Source: Alopecurus myosuroides
Taxonomy: Eukaryota > Streptophyta > Magnoliopsida > Poales > Poaceae
Direction of reading: 5' to 3'
DNA: 64,000 nucleotides
Assembly: GCA_028641055.1 (NCBI GenBank)
Contig: CM054060.1
Span: forward strand, 239,782,833-239,846,832
Position 1 is the first letter of the stretch. Every line of letters begins with the position of its first letter. The position numbers and the translations under genes were made by a program. This document shows, piece by piece, positions 47,393 to 59,205 of this stretch. The notes beneath the pieces were generated by a model. It searched no databases and was not told the DNA's origin. It saw only the letters and a list, made by a program, of their open reading frames with translations.

Positions 47393-48018
47393 CTCAAAGA
47401 TTGAGAGGCTCAAGAGAGAGCTCGTGTGCTCTGCAAGTAGCGTGGCGAGAAGAAGCACACGGGGACCCGAGCGGTTGCACAGTCCACGCAATTATAGTCG
47501 GACTTGCTCGCCCTGCAGGCGCAACTCGCGCCCCTTGCTGAGGAAAGCCCCGAGCAGTGGGAGCCAGCGGAGCAAGCATAGGAGCTCCAGCTCCAGCTGG
47601 AGGATACGTTCTGGCCCGCCGTTAGTTGCGTCAATGAGGTGGGCGACAGACTGCGCCTCGAAACGCCAGCTTCGCCTGGACAGTATGATGTCATGTGCTG
47701 TCTCCACTTATGCGCCTGGTTCCTTGACTTGTTGTAGGAGGAGGTCCAGAGCATGGACGACCTCATCAACGAGGAGTGCCGCCAACTCCTGGCGGCCGCG
47801 ACGACCCACCTCTTCTCCTGCATCATCCTGCTCTAGCCAGCTTCAAGATCGACTCTCTGGTGGACGAGGTCCCTGTAGAGCTTTCTTCTTCTCTTTCCGC
47901 CCATATGAGAGGCATTGTGAGCTCCTTCGTGAAGACCTTCATGCCTGCAGCCCCCGGCGGCGCATGGCAGGCTCCTAATGCTGGAGGAGAGTTGGAGAAG
48001 GGCGTTCCCCCAGCTTGA
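47393..48018 (+). pseudogene. B reverse-strand ORF, C-terminal part
   Basis: Resumes after the array with LSKIERLKREL, aligning to LSEIDKFKGEI of C (55940). A decayed coiled coil with frame changes follows. A conserved tail comes next: EEVQSMDDLINEECRQLL near 47740-47790, then FKIDSLVDEVPVELSSS and a stretch ending FMPAAPG near 47950, with TGA at 48016-48018. C has matching text at 55560-55390. The tail is the best conserved C-terminal feature of this ORF family but has no known domain. Confidence 0.72.
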
Positions 48019-49016
48019 AGGCTCGTTCCGTGCATCTGTCTCGTAGTGACTGTCTTGAATGCCTATGAACTTTTAGCTTGTAAGGGGGTATTTTGTACTT
48101 CTTATTATTGTACTTTCTACGTATGTCCATGAACACTTCGTATGAAAAAATTCAGCTTTTGGGAAGTGAAGTCTTTTGTAGAGGCAGTGCTAGTGGGGAG
48201 TCTCTTGAGAGACTTTGCTTGTGTTCCTCATGGTGGACTTGTTGTTATTCCTCGTGGGGGATCCCTCCTGGTTCCTTGTGGAGGATTTCTTTGGGTTCCT
48301 TGTGGAGGCTTACGTGTCTCTCTAGAGGAATGTATATGCCTGCAATCAGTGTTTTGGCAATGGCGTGCGTTCGTACGTTACTTCGTGAGCATCTCGTGAG
48401 GAGACGTGCGCCAAGGGACTTGGCGAGGTGTTGTGTACAGTAGCGACTCGTACACACACACCGTCCTAGCCCCTGCTCGTGGGATGCTCTTGTGAGGAAA
48501 AGTCACTCGCGTGCCTCTTGAGAGGAAAGTATGCATGCTGATATGAATGCAAATGAGTGTGTTGGATGCATAGATGCAAGCATATCATCATGCAAAGATA
48601 GAATTGCTTGGGAAAGAAACTGAATTTACTGCTAGGGTGAGGTATTGTTCTTTTACAAAATGCTTGGGATGTTGTAACCTTGTGGCCCCACAGAGGCACT
48701 TGACGTCACCGTGCGGACACGAGAATCCCATCGTCATGGGGCTGATACTCGCACGATTTCAGGTGCATAGCTCGAGGATGTTTTGGCCTTGTGGCACTCT
48801 CGAGAAACAAAAGGTTGCCTGTCGGAACAGGTCTCCCACTTGTGTGGGTAGAAGCTCTTGTGGCCACGCGACACGCCTGATGAGAATCTCCATGAGACCC
48901 TCACGGAGAGAGATCCTGGCATCGTTTTTACCGTGATGTCACGGGGTCACCTCGTGGGCACGTCTCGCACGGCCTTGTGGAGGCACATGGAGCGAGCAGG
49001 CGATGGGCGCACACTC
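48019..49016. other. Convergent spacer of element B
   Basis: Non-coding stretch between the ends of the reverse ORF (plus) and protease (minus). It has no ORF of note and matches the spacers of A and C in position and in parts of sequence (for example the CCCATCGTCATGGGGCTGATACTCG region near 48730). Confidence 0.6.
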
Positions 49017-51235
49017 CTAGTTGGGAGGCAATCCTTCGTAGAGAATAGTGGTAGCCCCTGAGCTCCTAGCGCTCGGGTAGGTCTTCTGGGTGGCCTCTAC
49101 CTCAGGAGAGAATAGCAGCCTCTTCTTGGGGATCTCGTCGAGGTGTCCCACGTCGTCTTTATTGGTAGGGTGCGAGGCTGCCACCTCCTTGTAGGCGTAC
49201 TCGACGAAGCGCATCACATCCTCCACCTCATCATGGATGGTGATGGTTTTGGCAGACCTAGGCAGCTTCACGATGTTGTACGCGTGGTGCATAACTGCAA
49301 TGAACTTGGCCAAAGCTGGGTATCCGAGGATGACGTTGTATGGGAGAGCGATGTGTTCCATATTGAAGTCGAGAGTCTCGGTGCGGTAGTTCTGATGAGT
49401 GCCGAGCGTGACGGTGAAGCACACCTATCCCAAGGGGACCATGGTCCCATTGGTGACGCCGATGAATGGCCTCGTGGGGGCCAATCGCTCGTATGGTACT
49501 TGCGGCTTCTCGAATGTCTGCACCAAGTCATGTTAAGGCCTGCACCCCCATCTAGGAGCATCTTGGTGGGCGTACAGAGCAAGGGGGGTGGTACCCATGG
49601 TCCTTGTGGACTTTGGGTCGACGCGGACATCAAAGGAGACCCTATGCTCGGACCACTTGAGAGGCTTGGCAGCATATATCCGTGGGAGGACGGCGTTGAT
49701 CTCTCGCAGGATTTTTCTTGAAGTGGCGGTTAGAGAGGGGATCTTGTGATCCACCGAGGATGCATGCGATGTATCCTGTGGGCTCCTGGTAGCCCCCGCA
49801 GTTTTCCTGCCATTGCCCTGGTTCCCTCAGGGTGATGCTGCACGATAGTGTTCACCTGAGGAGGGGGCAGGTTGGGGCGTTGCGGCGGACGATGCTGCTG
49901 CTGTGTTTGCCTCTACGGAATCTGCTAGTATTTGTTGTTGTAGCAATTGGCGTTGGTGTTGCAGTTGTTGTACCCGTTGTAGTTGTCTAGGCCGCGCTCC
50001 TCCCAGCGGCCGCCTCCGTGGTCGTTGCCACGTCCAAGGTTGCACCAAACATTGCCTCAAGTATATCCCTCCTGGCCACTCCTCATGAGGTGATCGCCGC
50101 GGATATTCTCCAACTGGAATCAATCTTCAGTGGAGTGGGAGTGCGTATTGTGGAACACACAAAGGGGTGGTTGTCTGCCACATGAGTGTCTTCATTGCGG
50201 CCATACTTGCGCTCAGGATCTGATGCTAGAACAGCCGAAGCCTTGTGCTTGGCGTCCGCGTCGTCGCTCTTGGTCTTGGTTTTGGCCTTGTGAGTTGTGG
50301 GCTTGGATTCGTCAACGAGAGTTTTGTGCCTAAAAAGGCGACCTTCCTCAGCCTTGGCGCATTTGTCAGCCAAGTCCACGAGCTCGGCGGCAGAGGCGAG
50401 GTGTCATCCCTGATGTAGAGATCCTCGAGCATGCACTCATTGGCGACTCCCTCGTAGAAGGCAGAGATGACGTTTGCATCGGCGATGCGGGCGATCTTGT
50501 TGCAAGTCTGGCTGAAGCGCTGAAGGTACTGGCGAAGCGTTTCACCTGGGTGCTGGCGGACAACACGGAGATTGTTGTAGGTGAGGAGGAGCTCGTAGCC
50601 CTTGAAGTTGGCGATGAAGTGGAGGCACTGTTCCTCATACGATCCGACAGACGCTTCTGGTAGGTTCATGAGCCAGACAAGGATGGCCCCCTTGAGTCCC
50701 ATGAGCAGCTAGTTGGCCATGCACTTGTCGTCTCCCTTCGCAGCACACATGTTGAGGTTGTACAACAGCAGCAAGTCGAGTAGAGGGGTGGCATCATCAT
50801 AGAGAGGAGGCAGCGTTGGGTTGAACTTCAGCGGCCATGCGACCGTGCAGAGCTACTTAGTGAACGCGAGGCAGCCCCCGACGTAGATCTTGGCGCGTGC
50901 CTCGTTGTCTGCCGAGCAGTTGTCGTAGCCGACTCTGACGAGGTTGCGGATGATGCGTTGTTCATGCTCATGGCTATGTTCGATCTACACGCGCGCGTGT
51001 GGCGGAGTGCGCAGGATCTTGCACCTGTTGCCGCTCTTGTCAGGGGCTTTGGTGGTATGGGCCTTGTCATGTACATAGGTGCGAGGATTGCCTTGCATCA
51101 GCAATGTTGCACCATGGGAAGGGACTAGCGCGTGAGCTGCCGCGCTCCTGGGCTGGCCAGTGCTGCCTACCCACTACGATTGTGGGGGACGTTTGCGGCT
51201 GTTACGAGCTCCTGGACACGAGCAAGCCAGGCGGC
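49017..51235 (-). pseudogene. B gag (main part) and aspartic protease
   Basis: Minus strand, resuming beyond element C. It begins with the AAWLARVQELV-like block at 51235, then the gag core in one open frame (50702-50226) with LVWLMNLPEASVGSYEEQ and GETLRQYLQRFSQ. An alanine/lysine linker follows, then the zinc-finger-like CVFHNTHSHSTED near 50155, whose last Cys is a TGA. The protease has LDGGAGLNM near 49550 and ILGYPALAKFIAVMHH in 49424-49017. Several frames are needed. B keeps CAG codons at 50114-50116 and 49086-49088 where A and/or C have TAG. Confidence 0.75.
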
Positions 51236-51240
51236 GTGCC

Positions 51241-52125
51241 AGTCAGTCCCGTGGATACCAGGGTATCCAGACCCATCTTTTGTGGCCCAGCCAGTGGGCA
51301 CCCTAGGCCTCGTCAAAGATGTCGCACAAAGAGGTGCCTCTCCGTGAGCCCTTGTCCTCCTCGGGACTCGGCCAGCTGGAGGCTGGTTCCTCTAGAGGAG
51401 CCGCATCGCCTGCCTTTTGAGAGGACATCTACCTCGAGCCCTCCACTCTTCTCAAGGGGATGTTCCTCTCGGGAGGGAACAAGCCATGTGTGTCTGACGT
51501 TCTCCCCTCTTTACGCTGACGAAGGCGTGACAGTGGCGCATCCTACTTTTGGCGGCAATTGTCGTTCTCGTGTATAAAGCGTGGGCGACAGCTTCCCATG
51601 CCAAAGCGCCGCCCCAGGACTTCCTATTCAGTGCAAGAAGACTAGGATGGCGCTACAAGACGGAGGAAACGTCACCGAGAGCCCCCATTGCTCTGCCATG
51701 GACGGTGGCATTGTCCTCGGCAACCAGGGCCGTCAGGCGCCATAGAGTTCTGCTTGTCCCCTCTTTGGCACCTTCTGGTACCGTTTCATGCCAGGTATGA
51801 GCGGGAAAGAGGCCCAAACGCGGTACAAAAGGAGCCCCTTAGCTCCCATAGCAGGGACGACTCAATTCCCATAGAGCCTCCCTAGTCTGAACTGAGCACA
51901 AGCTTGCACCTTGTACAATATCCAACACAGTGCAATCCATCAGACAAGCAGGAGTAGGGTTTTACACTGCAAGGTAGCCCGAACCTGGGTAAACTCCTCG
52001 TGTCTCCATTGTTGTCTGCTCCAAGCTTTCCCCACGAAGCCTCACAAGAGGTGTAGGAAGTGCGGTTAGCCCCCAGTATTCGAACCTCTTGAGAGATCAT
52101 GTCCTTGACAGACCTCTCTCCGACA
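51241..52125 (+). repeat. C 5' LTR
   Basis: Starts AGTCAGTCCCGTGGATACCA (first base mutated from T) and ends CTCTCCGACA. The half-kept motif pair TTTCATGC/GCGGGAAA is at 51784-51808, followed by a weak TATA-like GGTACAAAAGG near 51832. Confidence 0.85.
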
Positions 52126-52169
52126 TTTGGCGTGCCTGGTAGGGGGCTAAGACACTCCTTGACCTCCTC

Positions 52170-54240
52170 ACTGCCAGGACACCCGCTCGCCCTACCCGAT
52201 CCGAGCGTGCCCACCGCAGGAGCTAGGCCAACCACACCGACAATAATATAGATGACGACACACAACAGCATGGCCCTACTGGCGCTGGTGGCGCACCCGG
52301 CGTCGAGGACCAGGCCTCCTCCCACCCATCACAGAGAGACGCAGAGGCGCCTCATCCTCCGCCACCACTGCCGTCAGGGACATAGGGACACATGGAGCGA
52401 CCAATCCCTGCTGCAGCCCTACTTCTAGCCTGGGAGCTGCTCGCGCACCAGCCCGCACCGAAAGAGCATGCCGCATGGCTCGCCCACCTCTAAGAGCACG
52501 TCACTACCGCTAACACCCCCGCAACCGCCGCGTGGAGTGGCACTGGCCAGCCCAAGCGTACGACAGCTCATCTTGACTTCCTGCAGTTGTACAACCTTAG
52601 TGTGTGTACTGCGAAGGGATACGCTAAATGCATGGCCAACTGACTGCCGGCCTCAAGGGGGTCGCCTTCATCTGGCTTATGAACCTACCAGAAGGGTCCA
52701 TCAGATCGTATGAGGAGCTGTGCCTTAGCTACGTTACCAACTTCAAGGGCTCTTACGAGCGCCCCCTCACCTACAACGATCTCCGCACGACACGCCAGCG
52801 CCCAGGCGAAACACTTCGCCAGTACCTCCAATGCTTCGGCCAAAGACGCAACAAGATCACCCACATCGCCGATGCGAATGTCATCTATGTCTTCCACGAG
52901 GGGGTCACCAACGAGCGCATTCTCAAAGAGCTCGGCATCAGGGACGACCTCTCCTCCACCATCAAGCTTGTGGACTTGGCCGATAGATGCGCCAAGGCCG
53001 AAGAAGGTCGCCTCTTCAGGTACAACATCCCCGTCGATGAGTCCAAGCCCGTGGTTCCCAAGGCCAAAACCAAGACAAAGAGCAACGACACAGATGACAA
53101 GCGCAAGGCTCTGGCTGTTCTGGCAGCGGAGCCCGAGCGCAAGTACGGCCGTCCCTTCTGTGCGTTCCACAAGATGCACTTCCACTCCACGGAGGACTGC
53201 TTCTAGCTAGATAAACTCTGCGGCGATTGCGTCATGAGGTATGGCCAGGGGGATACTCTCAAGGTAATGGCTGGCGCAACCCTGGACGTGGCAGTGGCCG
53301 CGGCGGCTGCCGCTGGGAGGAGCACGGCTCGAACAGCTACAATGGAAACAACAACTACAACAACAACTACAAAACCAACGTCAACAACTACAACGACAAC
53401 TACCAGCAGTTTCCTTAGCAGTTGCGCCCCCAACCCACCCCTCCTCAGGTGAACGCTACCGTGCAGCACCGCCCTGAGGGGAACTAGGGCAACGACGAGG
53501 AAAACTATAGGGGCTACCAAGAGCCCACATGCTACATCGCCAGCATCCTTGGTGGAGAACAAGCACCCCTTTCCAACCACAACTTCAAGAAAATGTCACG
53601 AGAGATCAATGTTGTCCTCCTAGGGATATAGGTGGCCAAAGCCCTGAGGTGGTCTGAGCACAAGGTCTCCTTCAAAGTCCGCGAATACCCCATGTCCACA
53701 AGGACCGTGGGCACCATCTCCTTGGTCTGCACCCCACCATCAACAACATCGCAATCACCAAGAAGCTCCTGGACGGGGGGTGCAGGCCTCAACGTGATCT
53801 CGGTGCAGATGTTTGACAAGCTGTGAGTGCCCTACGAGTGCTTGGCCCCCACGAGGCCCTTCACCGGTCTCACCGATGGGGCCACGGTTCCTATGGGACA
53901 GGTGCATCTTGCCGTCACGCTCGACACTCATCAGAACTACCGCAATGAGACCCTCGACTTCGATATGGCACACACCGCCCTCCCCTATAACGCCATCCTC
54001 GGCTACCCAGCTCTAGCCAAGTTCATGATAGTAACACACGACGCGTACAACATCGCCAAGCTTCCGGGGCCTGCTAAGACCATCACCATCCACGGTGAGG
54101 TGGAGGTCGCGATGCGCTCCGTCGAGTGCTCCTACAAGGAGGTGGCGACCTCACACCTTGCCGATGAAGACGATGTGGGAAACTTTGACGAGTTCCCCAA
54201 GAAGAGGCTGTTATTCTCTCCCGAGGTGGCAGCCACCTAG
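52170..54240 (+). pseudogene. C gag and aspartic protease
   Basis: The start codon is lost: the site aligned to the ATG of A and B reads AGG. A deletion of about 355 bp relative to A removes part of the gag N-terminus at about 52572. The gag core is open from 52628 to 53206 with VAFIWLMNLPEGSIRSYEEL, GETLRQYLQCFGQ, and a complete zinc-finger-like CAFHKMHFHSTEDC (Cx2Hx4Hx4C), ending in TAG (53204-53206). An N/T-rich stretch follows. The protease active site near 53770 has an extra G in a G-run, shifting the frame. 53827-54240 holds LPYNAILGYPALAKFMIV and ends in TAG (54238-54240) where A and B have CAG. Confidence 0.78.
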
Positions 54241-55293
54241 AAGACCTTCTCGAGCACTCGGGGCTTGGGGGCTACCACCATTCTCCTCGTGGGCTTGCCT
54301 CCCAACTAGGAGGGTGCTCCCGTCGCCTGCTTTCTCCACGCGCCTCCACAAGTCCGTGGAGACGTACCCACGAGGGGGGCCCGTGACGCCACGGTAAAAA
54401 CGACGCCATGACCTCTCTCCGTGAGGGTCTCATGAAGCTTCTCATCAGGCGTGCCGCGTGGCCGTGAGAGCTTCTAACCCACACAAGTAGATGCCCCATT
54501 CCGACGGGGCAAACTTTTGTTTCTCGAGGGCACCACAAGGCCACTACATCCTCGAGCTATTCACCTGAACTCGCGCGAGTATCAGCTCCATGACGATGGG
54601 AGTCCCGTGTCTGCACGATGATGTCAAGTGCCTCTTGGGGGACCACAAGGTCACGACATCCCCAAGTGTTCTATAAAAGAACGATGCCTCACCCGAATAG
54701 TAAATTATGTTTCTTTCCCAAGCAATTCCCTCTTTGCATTCCTGCGTTCTTGCATCTCTGCATCCAACACACTCATGTGCATTCATCAGCACACATACTT
54801 TCCTCTCAAGAGGCGTGCGAGTTACTTTTCCTCAAGAGAGCATTCGGCGAGCCGGGGATGGGATGGTGTGTGTGTACGCGTCGCTACTTCACACAACACC
54901 TCGCCAACTCCCTTGGCGTAGGTCTTCTCGTGATATGCTCATGAAGGAACGGACAAACGCGCGCCGTTGCCAAGATACAAATGGTTGCGGTCACTTACAT
55001 CCCTCTGGATCAAAGCATGTAATCCTCCACAAGGAACCCAAAGAAATCCACCGCAGGAACCTGGAAAGATTCCCCACAAGGGACAACAAGAAGTCCTCCA
55101 CGAGGAACACGAGCCAAGTTTCTCGAAAGACCCTCCATAGGCACTACCTCGACAAAGGGCCCCACTTTACAAAAGCTAAGTCTTTTTCACACAAAGCATT
55201 CAAAAACAATGAAGAGAGAGCACGATAATTAAAAGTGCAGAATATCCTTTACAAAGATAAAAGTCCATAGGAATTCAAGACAGACACTACAAG
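54241..55293. other. Convergent spacer of element C
   Basis: Non-coding stretch between the converging units. It has the palindrome CTCGCGCGAG at 54570-54579. A series of AAGGAACCC/AAGAACAC-like units between 55025 and 55125 is also seen in A (27800-27900) and inverted in B (48230-48310). Confidence 0.6.
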
Positions 55294-58200
55294 CTAGGCG
55301 CACGGAACAAGCCCTCGAGCAGCAGGGCCACCTTTCTCCGACTCCCCTGCAGCATGAGGATCTTGCCCTGCACCGCCCGGGGCTGCAGGAGAGAAGGCCT
55401 TCACGAAGGCGCCCACATCACCTCTCACACGGGCGTCAAAAGAAGAAGCAAGCACCGCGGGGACCTCGTCCACTTGGGACTCGAGCGTGAAGTCGGGCTA
55501 GAGCAAGATGATGCAGCAGAAGAGGCGGATCGTCGCGACCATTAGGAGCTGGCGACACTCCTCGGTGATGATATCGTCCACGCTCTCGACCTCCTCCTAT
55601 AGAAAGTCAAGGAACTGGGCGAAGAAGTGGAGACAACGCACGGCGTCATATCGGTTAGGCGAGGCGGGCGTCTCAAGGCGCAGCCGATCACCCACATTGT
55701 GGATGCAACCAAGAGCGCGCCGGAATGTCTACTCTAGCTGGTGCTGGAGCTTCCGCGTTTGCTCTGACGGATCCCCCTGGTCGGGCCTTTTCTCAGCAAG
55801 AGGAGCAAGCCGCTCGGGCAAGGCGAACAAATCCAATTGGAATTGCGTAGACTGTGCAATGGCACGGTCACCCGCACTTTTCTCCTTGTCGTGCTGCTTG
55901 TGGAGCGTGACGATTTCTCCCTTGAACTTATCGATCTCTGAGAGCATGGTCCACTCGGCCTTGCTAGAATCCTCCTTCTGCTGCTAGAGCCTTCCGTTGA
56001 TGTCCGCATCAAGCTCCTTGCTTTATGTCTCACGCCCTGCCTAAATTTCCTCCTCGATAAGCTTCTGCTGTTTTTCTTGGGCTGCCTTCAAGTCGCGGTC
56101 CAGCTTCTCAAGGTGCTCTCATTCCTCGATGACCTCGCCCAAGAGTCGGTCGACCTCCGTCTCGCGTTTCTTGACCTCCTTCTCGAGAGTCTGGACCTTC
56201 TCCTCCCTAGTAGTGAGGAATGCTTGTCAAGACTTCAACTCTTTCGTGCAGGAGTCTAGAGCCTTCTTATGGAGAGAAAGGGCTTACTCCTACTCTAGGA
56301 GAGCAAGGGCCCACTCGTCACCTTACCCCTGATGCTCTTCCCCCTCCAAGAAGAGTTTCTCCTTGTGGTACTTAGTTGCAACCAGTATGCTCTTGGCCTC
56401 TTCAAGGGACGTTGTCGTCTCCTAAGAGGAGTCATGATACACCCGCTCAACCTGCCTAAGCTTCTGGTGGCGGACTTCCTATGCGACATTCTCTCTCTTG
56501 CGGCACAAGAGCACCACCTCGCGGAACCAGGCGCCCAGGTTTTCAAGGTGTTGGCTCTCCTTGGAGAGAAGGAATGTGTGCGCTCTCGCACCAACCTGGA
56601 GCGCGTAAGGGTCGTTCCATGGAATCCTAAACATGGCGCCATCAGAGTAAAGGTCAGGAGGGCCTCTGGAACGGGCCCGCAAGGACCACCGATCAGACAG
56701 CATCAGGTCTTGCAAGAAATTGTTGGGTAAGAACGAGCCACCGGGCCCTGAAGCGGGGGTGTTGTCAAGCTCCTTCTCCATCGCAACAAAGAAGTCCCGT
56801 AGAGACGACTTGGAAGGAGTGCCTGCCGTGGAGCTAGAGGCGCCCCCTATGGCCGAAGAAGGAGGAGGAGGCACGGTGTGGGCCTTTCCTTGCACCAGGG
56901 GTCTGGATTTCTCCATCCTCGTTCCCAAGCTCAATAGGATGTGTGCATGTGTCTCCCTCGCGGGGCGCCGCGACGGGTGAGGATGGCGACAAAACATGGC
57001 GTGCCTCCAATATGATGGAACAGGGAGGTGGAGCGCGCACTTCTGGAACGTCCGCCACCGGGCCTGTGGAAGCCATGATGCCCCCAGGCTCGAGGGCTCG
57101 CTCCTGATCCACGGCGTCAGGAGCCATCGTCCCCCTAGCCTCGAGAGGGGTTTTGACATCTTTCTCGGTGAGGCGCGGACCCTCGACGAGGAGGCTCCTT
57201 CATTACCACCCATCTCTAGCTCGGGGACAACCTCCTTCGCCGCCTCGGCAGCCTCCTTCTCACTGGCCACAGGGTCGGCGGGGTTGGTAGTCCCTTTGTC
57301 CACCTGGGCAGATGGAGAGCAGGGAGGATCCCATTTGTCCTCCGGCGCCACGGAGTTGGACTCCAGGAGGACGGGTCCCTCATAGGGCTCTCCGCCCCGG
57401 GAGTACCATCGGATACAAAAGAAGGAGCAGGCGGCACCCCGACCTTGGGAGAAGCACATAGCGTGGCCCCTGACACTTTCATCTTCTTGCCAGAGGTCCT
57501 GCGTCATCTAAAAGTTTCAGCACCCAGGTTTAGTATGGACGAAAAAGATTATCTCGACAATTCACCTCCGAGTGTAACCCCACATCCTTGCTGAGTGCCT
57601 CCTGGAAGGGACGACCGCACCAGGGACTGCAGTCGCGAGAGAGGCTCCCGTGTCTACATCGACATCCACGCGGCAAGCTCTTTCCACCCTGCAAGCCTCA
57701 CTCTCGTCCTCTCCCCTGAATCTCATCAGCGTCCGAGCGTGCGGATGGCAGGGGCTAGGTGCTTGAGTCCTCAACAGACTCGTTTTCTCCCGTCGTCCCG
57801 CTCGTTCTTGGAAGAGACCTCCACAAGAGGGTGCTTCCTCTACATCCGCTGCGACCCCTGTGCGATGGGCCCCGGGTCTTCCGTACCCACGGAGTCCACC
57901 TTGCTCTCTTCTATGGGGTGTGACGTGAGGGGTTGTCCACCCTCGAATCCTCTCCCTCGCTGAGAGGAACCCACTAATCGGAACGCGACATCCCGTTAAA
58001 AATGGAATCCCTCGCCTCCTCACCAAGGCTATAGAGAGGGACAATGGAGGAAGGAAGGTCCGGGGAGATTCATTGCCAAAAAGGTTCCGCAGCGCCCCCT
58101 CGAGCTCCTTGCCCTCGATTCAAAAGCTACTGAGCCTTATCTTATCATCAATATCGCCACAATAACACATGAGGCGTGTGTGCTCCTGAAGAGGCGCAAG

Positions 58201-58932
58201 GCGCTGGCGGACGAACTCCCCGATGACCATGGAGGCCACGAGCCCTTGTTTGTGCAGATCCTCCATACGCAGCACCAAGGGAGCCATGGCCGCATCGTTG
58301 ATTCCCTCTTGCTTCCAACTAGTATGCGTCCTGGGCCGCGCCTAGGGGATCTTGAAGAGATCGTTGGAGACATGTGTGTCTAGGTACACCCAGCGCACAC
58401 TGAAGTCGCACACCCTCTTTATGAAATCCACGTGGGAGAACAGGGCACCTCTACCAGCGCCTACGTGAAAAGATATGCAGTCGGCGCAGTATGCCTTCGC
58501 TGTCACGCGGAGGCTAAAGAAAGATCGGAAGAAGCCCACAGAAGGCCTGACACCCAAGAAGGCCTCACACCCGAAGGAGAAGATCGCCAGGGTGAAATGG
58601 AGTTGGGGTGGAGGTGCAGCATGTGGATCTAATAATGTCCAGAATGGCTGTGAAGAAAGTGGAGAAGGGGGAAGCAGGCCCGTGAAGATGGTGTGGTAGA
58701 AGAATGCGTATGAGGTGGCGGTGAGGGTGCTCCGCAGCACCGTGCCCGCATGAAGGGAAGTGGCTCCATGCTCATTAGTGGCAGAGCCCACCATGAGCCG
58801 GGCCTTCTCGAGGACCCGACCGGGCCGTATGCAGGAGTTTCCCAGCACTGGATCTGCAGGGGGAAAAGCGGGCGCGGCGGCCGCAACAACTTTGCCTTTC
58901 ATGGCGGCCGGTGCTTTCTTCTTGCCCGCCAT
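55294..58932 (-). pseudogene. C reverse-strand ORF (Transposase_28-like, coiled coil), most complete copy
   Basis: ATG at 58932 with leader MAGKKKAPAAMKGK; open to 58342. The N-terminal domain has LTLAIFSFGCEAFLGVRPSV and FFRSFFSLRV. A helical middle with VRQRLAPLQEHTRLM lies near 58180. A linker follows, then a putative intron (57508-57565), and a 342-codon open block (57507-56479) with LENLGAWFREVVLLCRKREN at its end. A coiled coil covers 56478-55730. A conserved tail with VDDIITEECRQLL and SQVDEVPAVLASSFD ends at a TAG (55294-55296). The full span is about 3.6 kb. It carries a few stops and frameshifts. Function unknown; only the N-terminal domain has a family name, from plant gypsy elements. 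Confidence 0.75.
57508..57565 (-). other. Putative intron in the C reverse ORF
   Basis: Donor CGGAG|GTGAATTG and acceptor CTTTTAG|ATGACG on the minus strand, 58 bp. The exon before reads ALSKDVGLHSE and the one after MTQDLWQEDES; both align in frame with B. It contains an in-frame stop just after the donor, so removal would be needed for one continuous product. It is short for a plant intron. Confidence 0.5.
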
Positions 58933-59205
58933 GGGAATGTAAGATCTTGGAGGAAGTGGAGGATCTAGGAGGAAAAGGGGGCGGGAAAGCGGTGGAGATT
59001 GTGGGGAATGGGGAAGCCCTTTGGTGCAGCGGCTCAGACTTTATGCGCGCGGGCCCACCTTGACGCAAGGAGCTGCTATATCTACCTAGAGGAGATTGTG
59101 GGTCACAAAACAACGCGCCAAATGCCCATGACTGGCACGGAAACAGTTGGCCTTGCGACGTCTCACCTCTTTCAGACACGTGTCCGCCTTGGGACCAGGG
59201 GCTAC

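Noticed and set aside
47130..47978. 282-codon ORF running from LTR 3 into B sequence
   Set aside because: It crosses the element border at 47387, so it fuses LTR sequence to the host ORF remnant and is accidental. Only the part after 47393 is counted, as part of the B reverse ORF.
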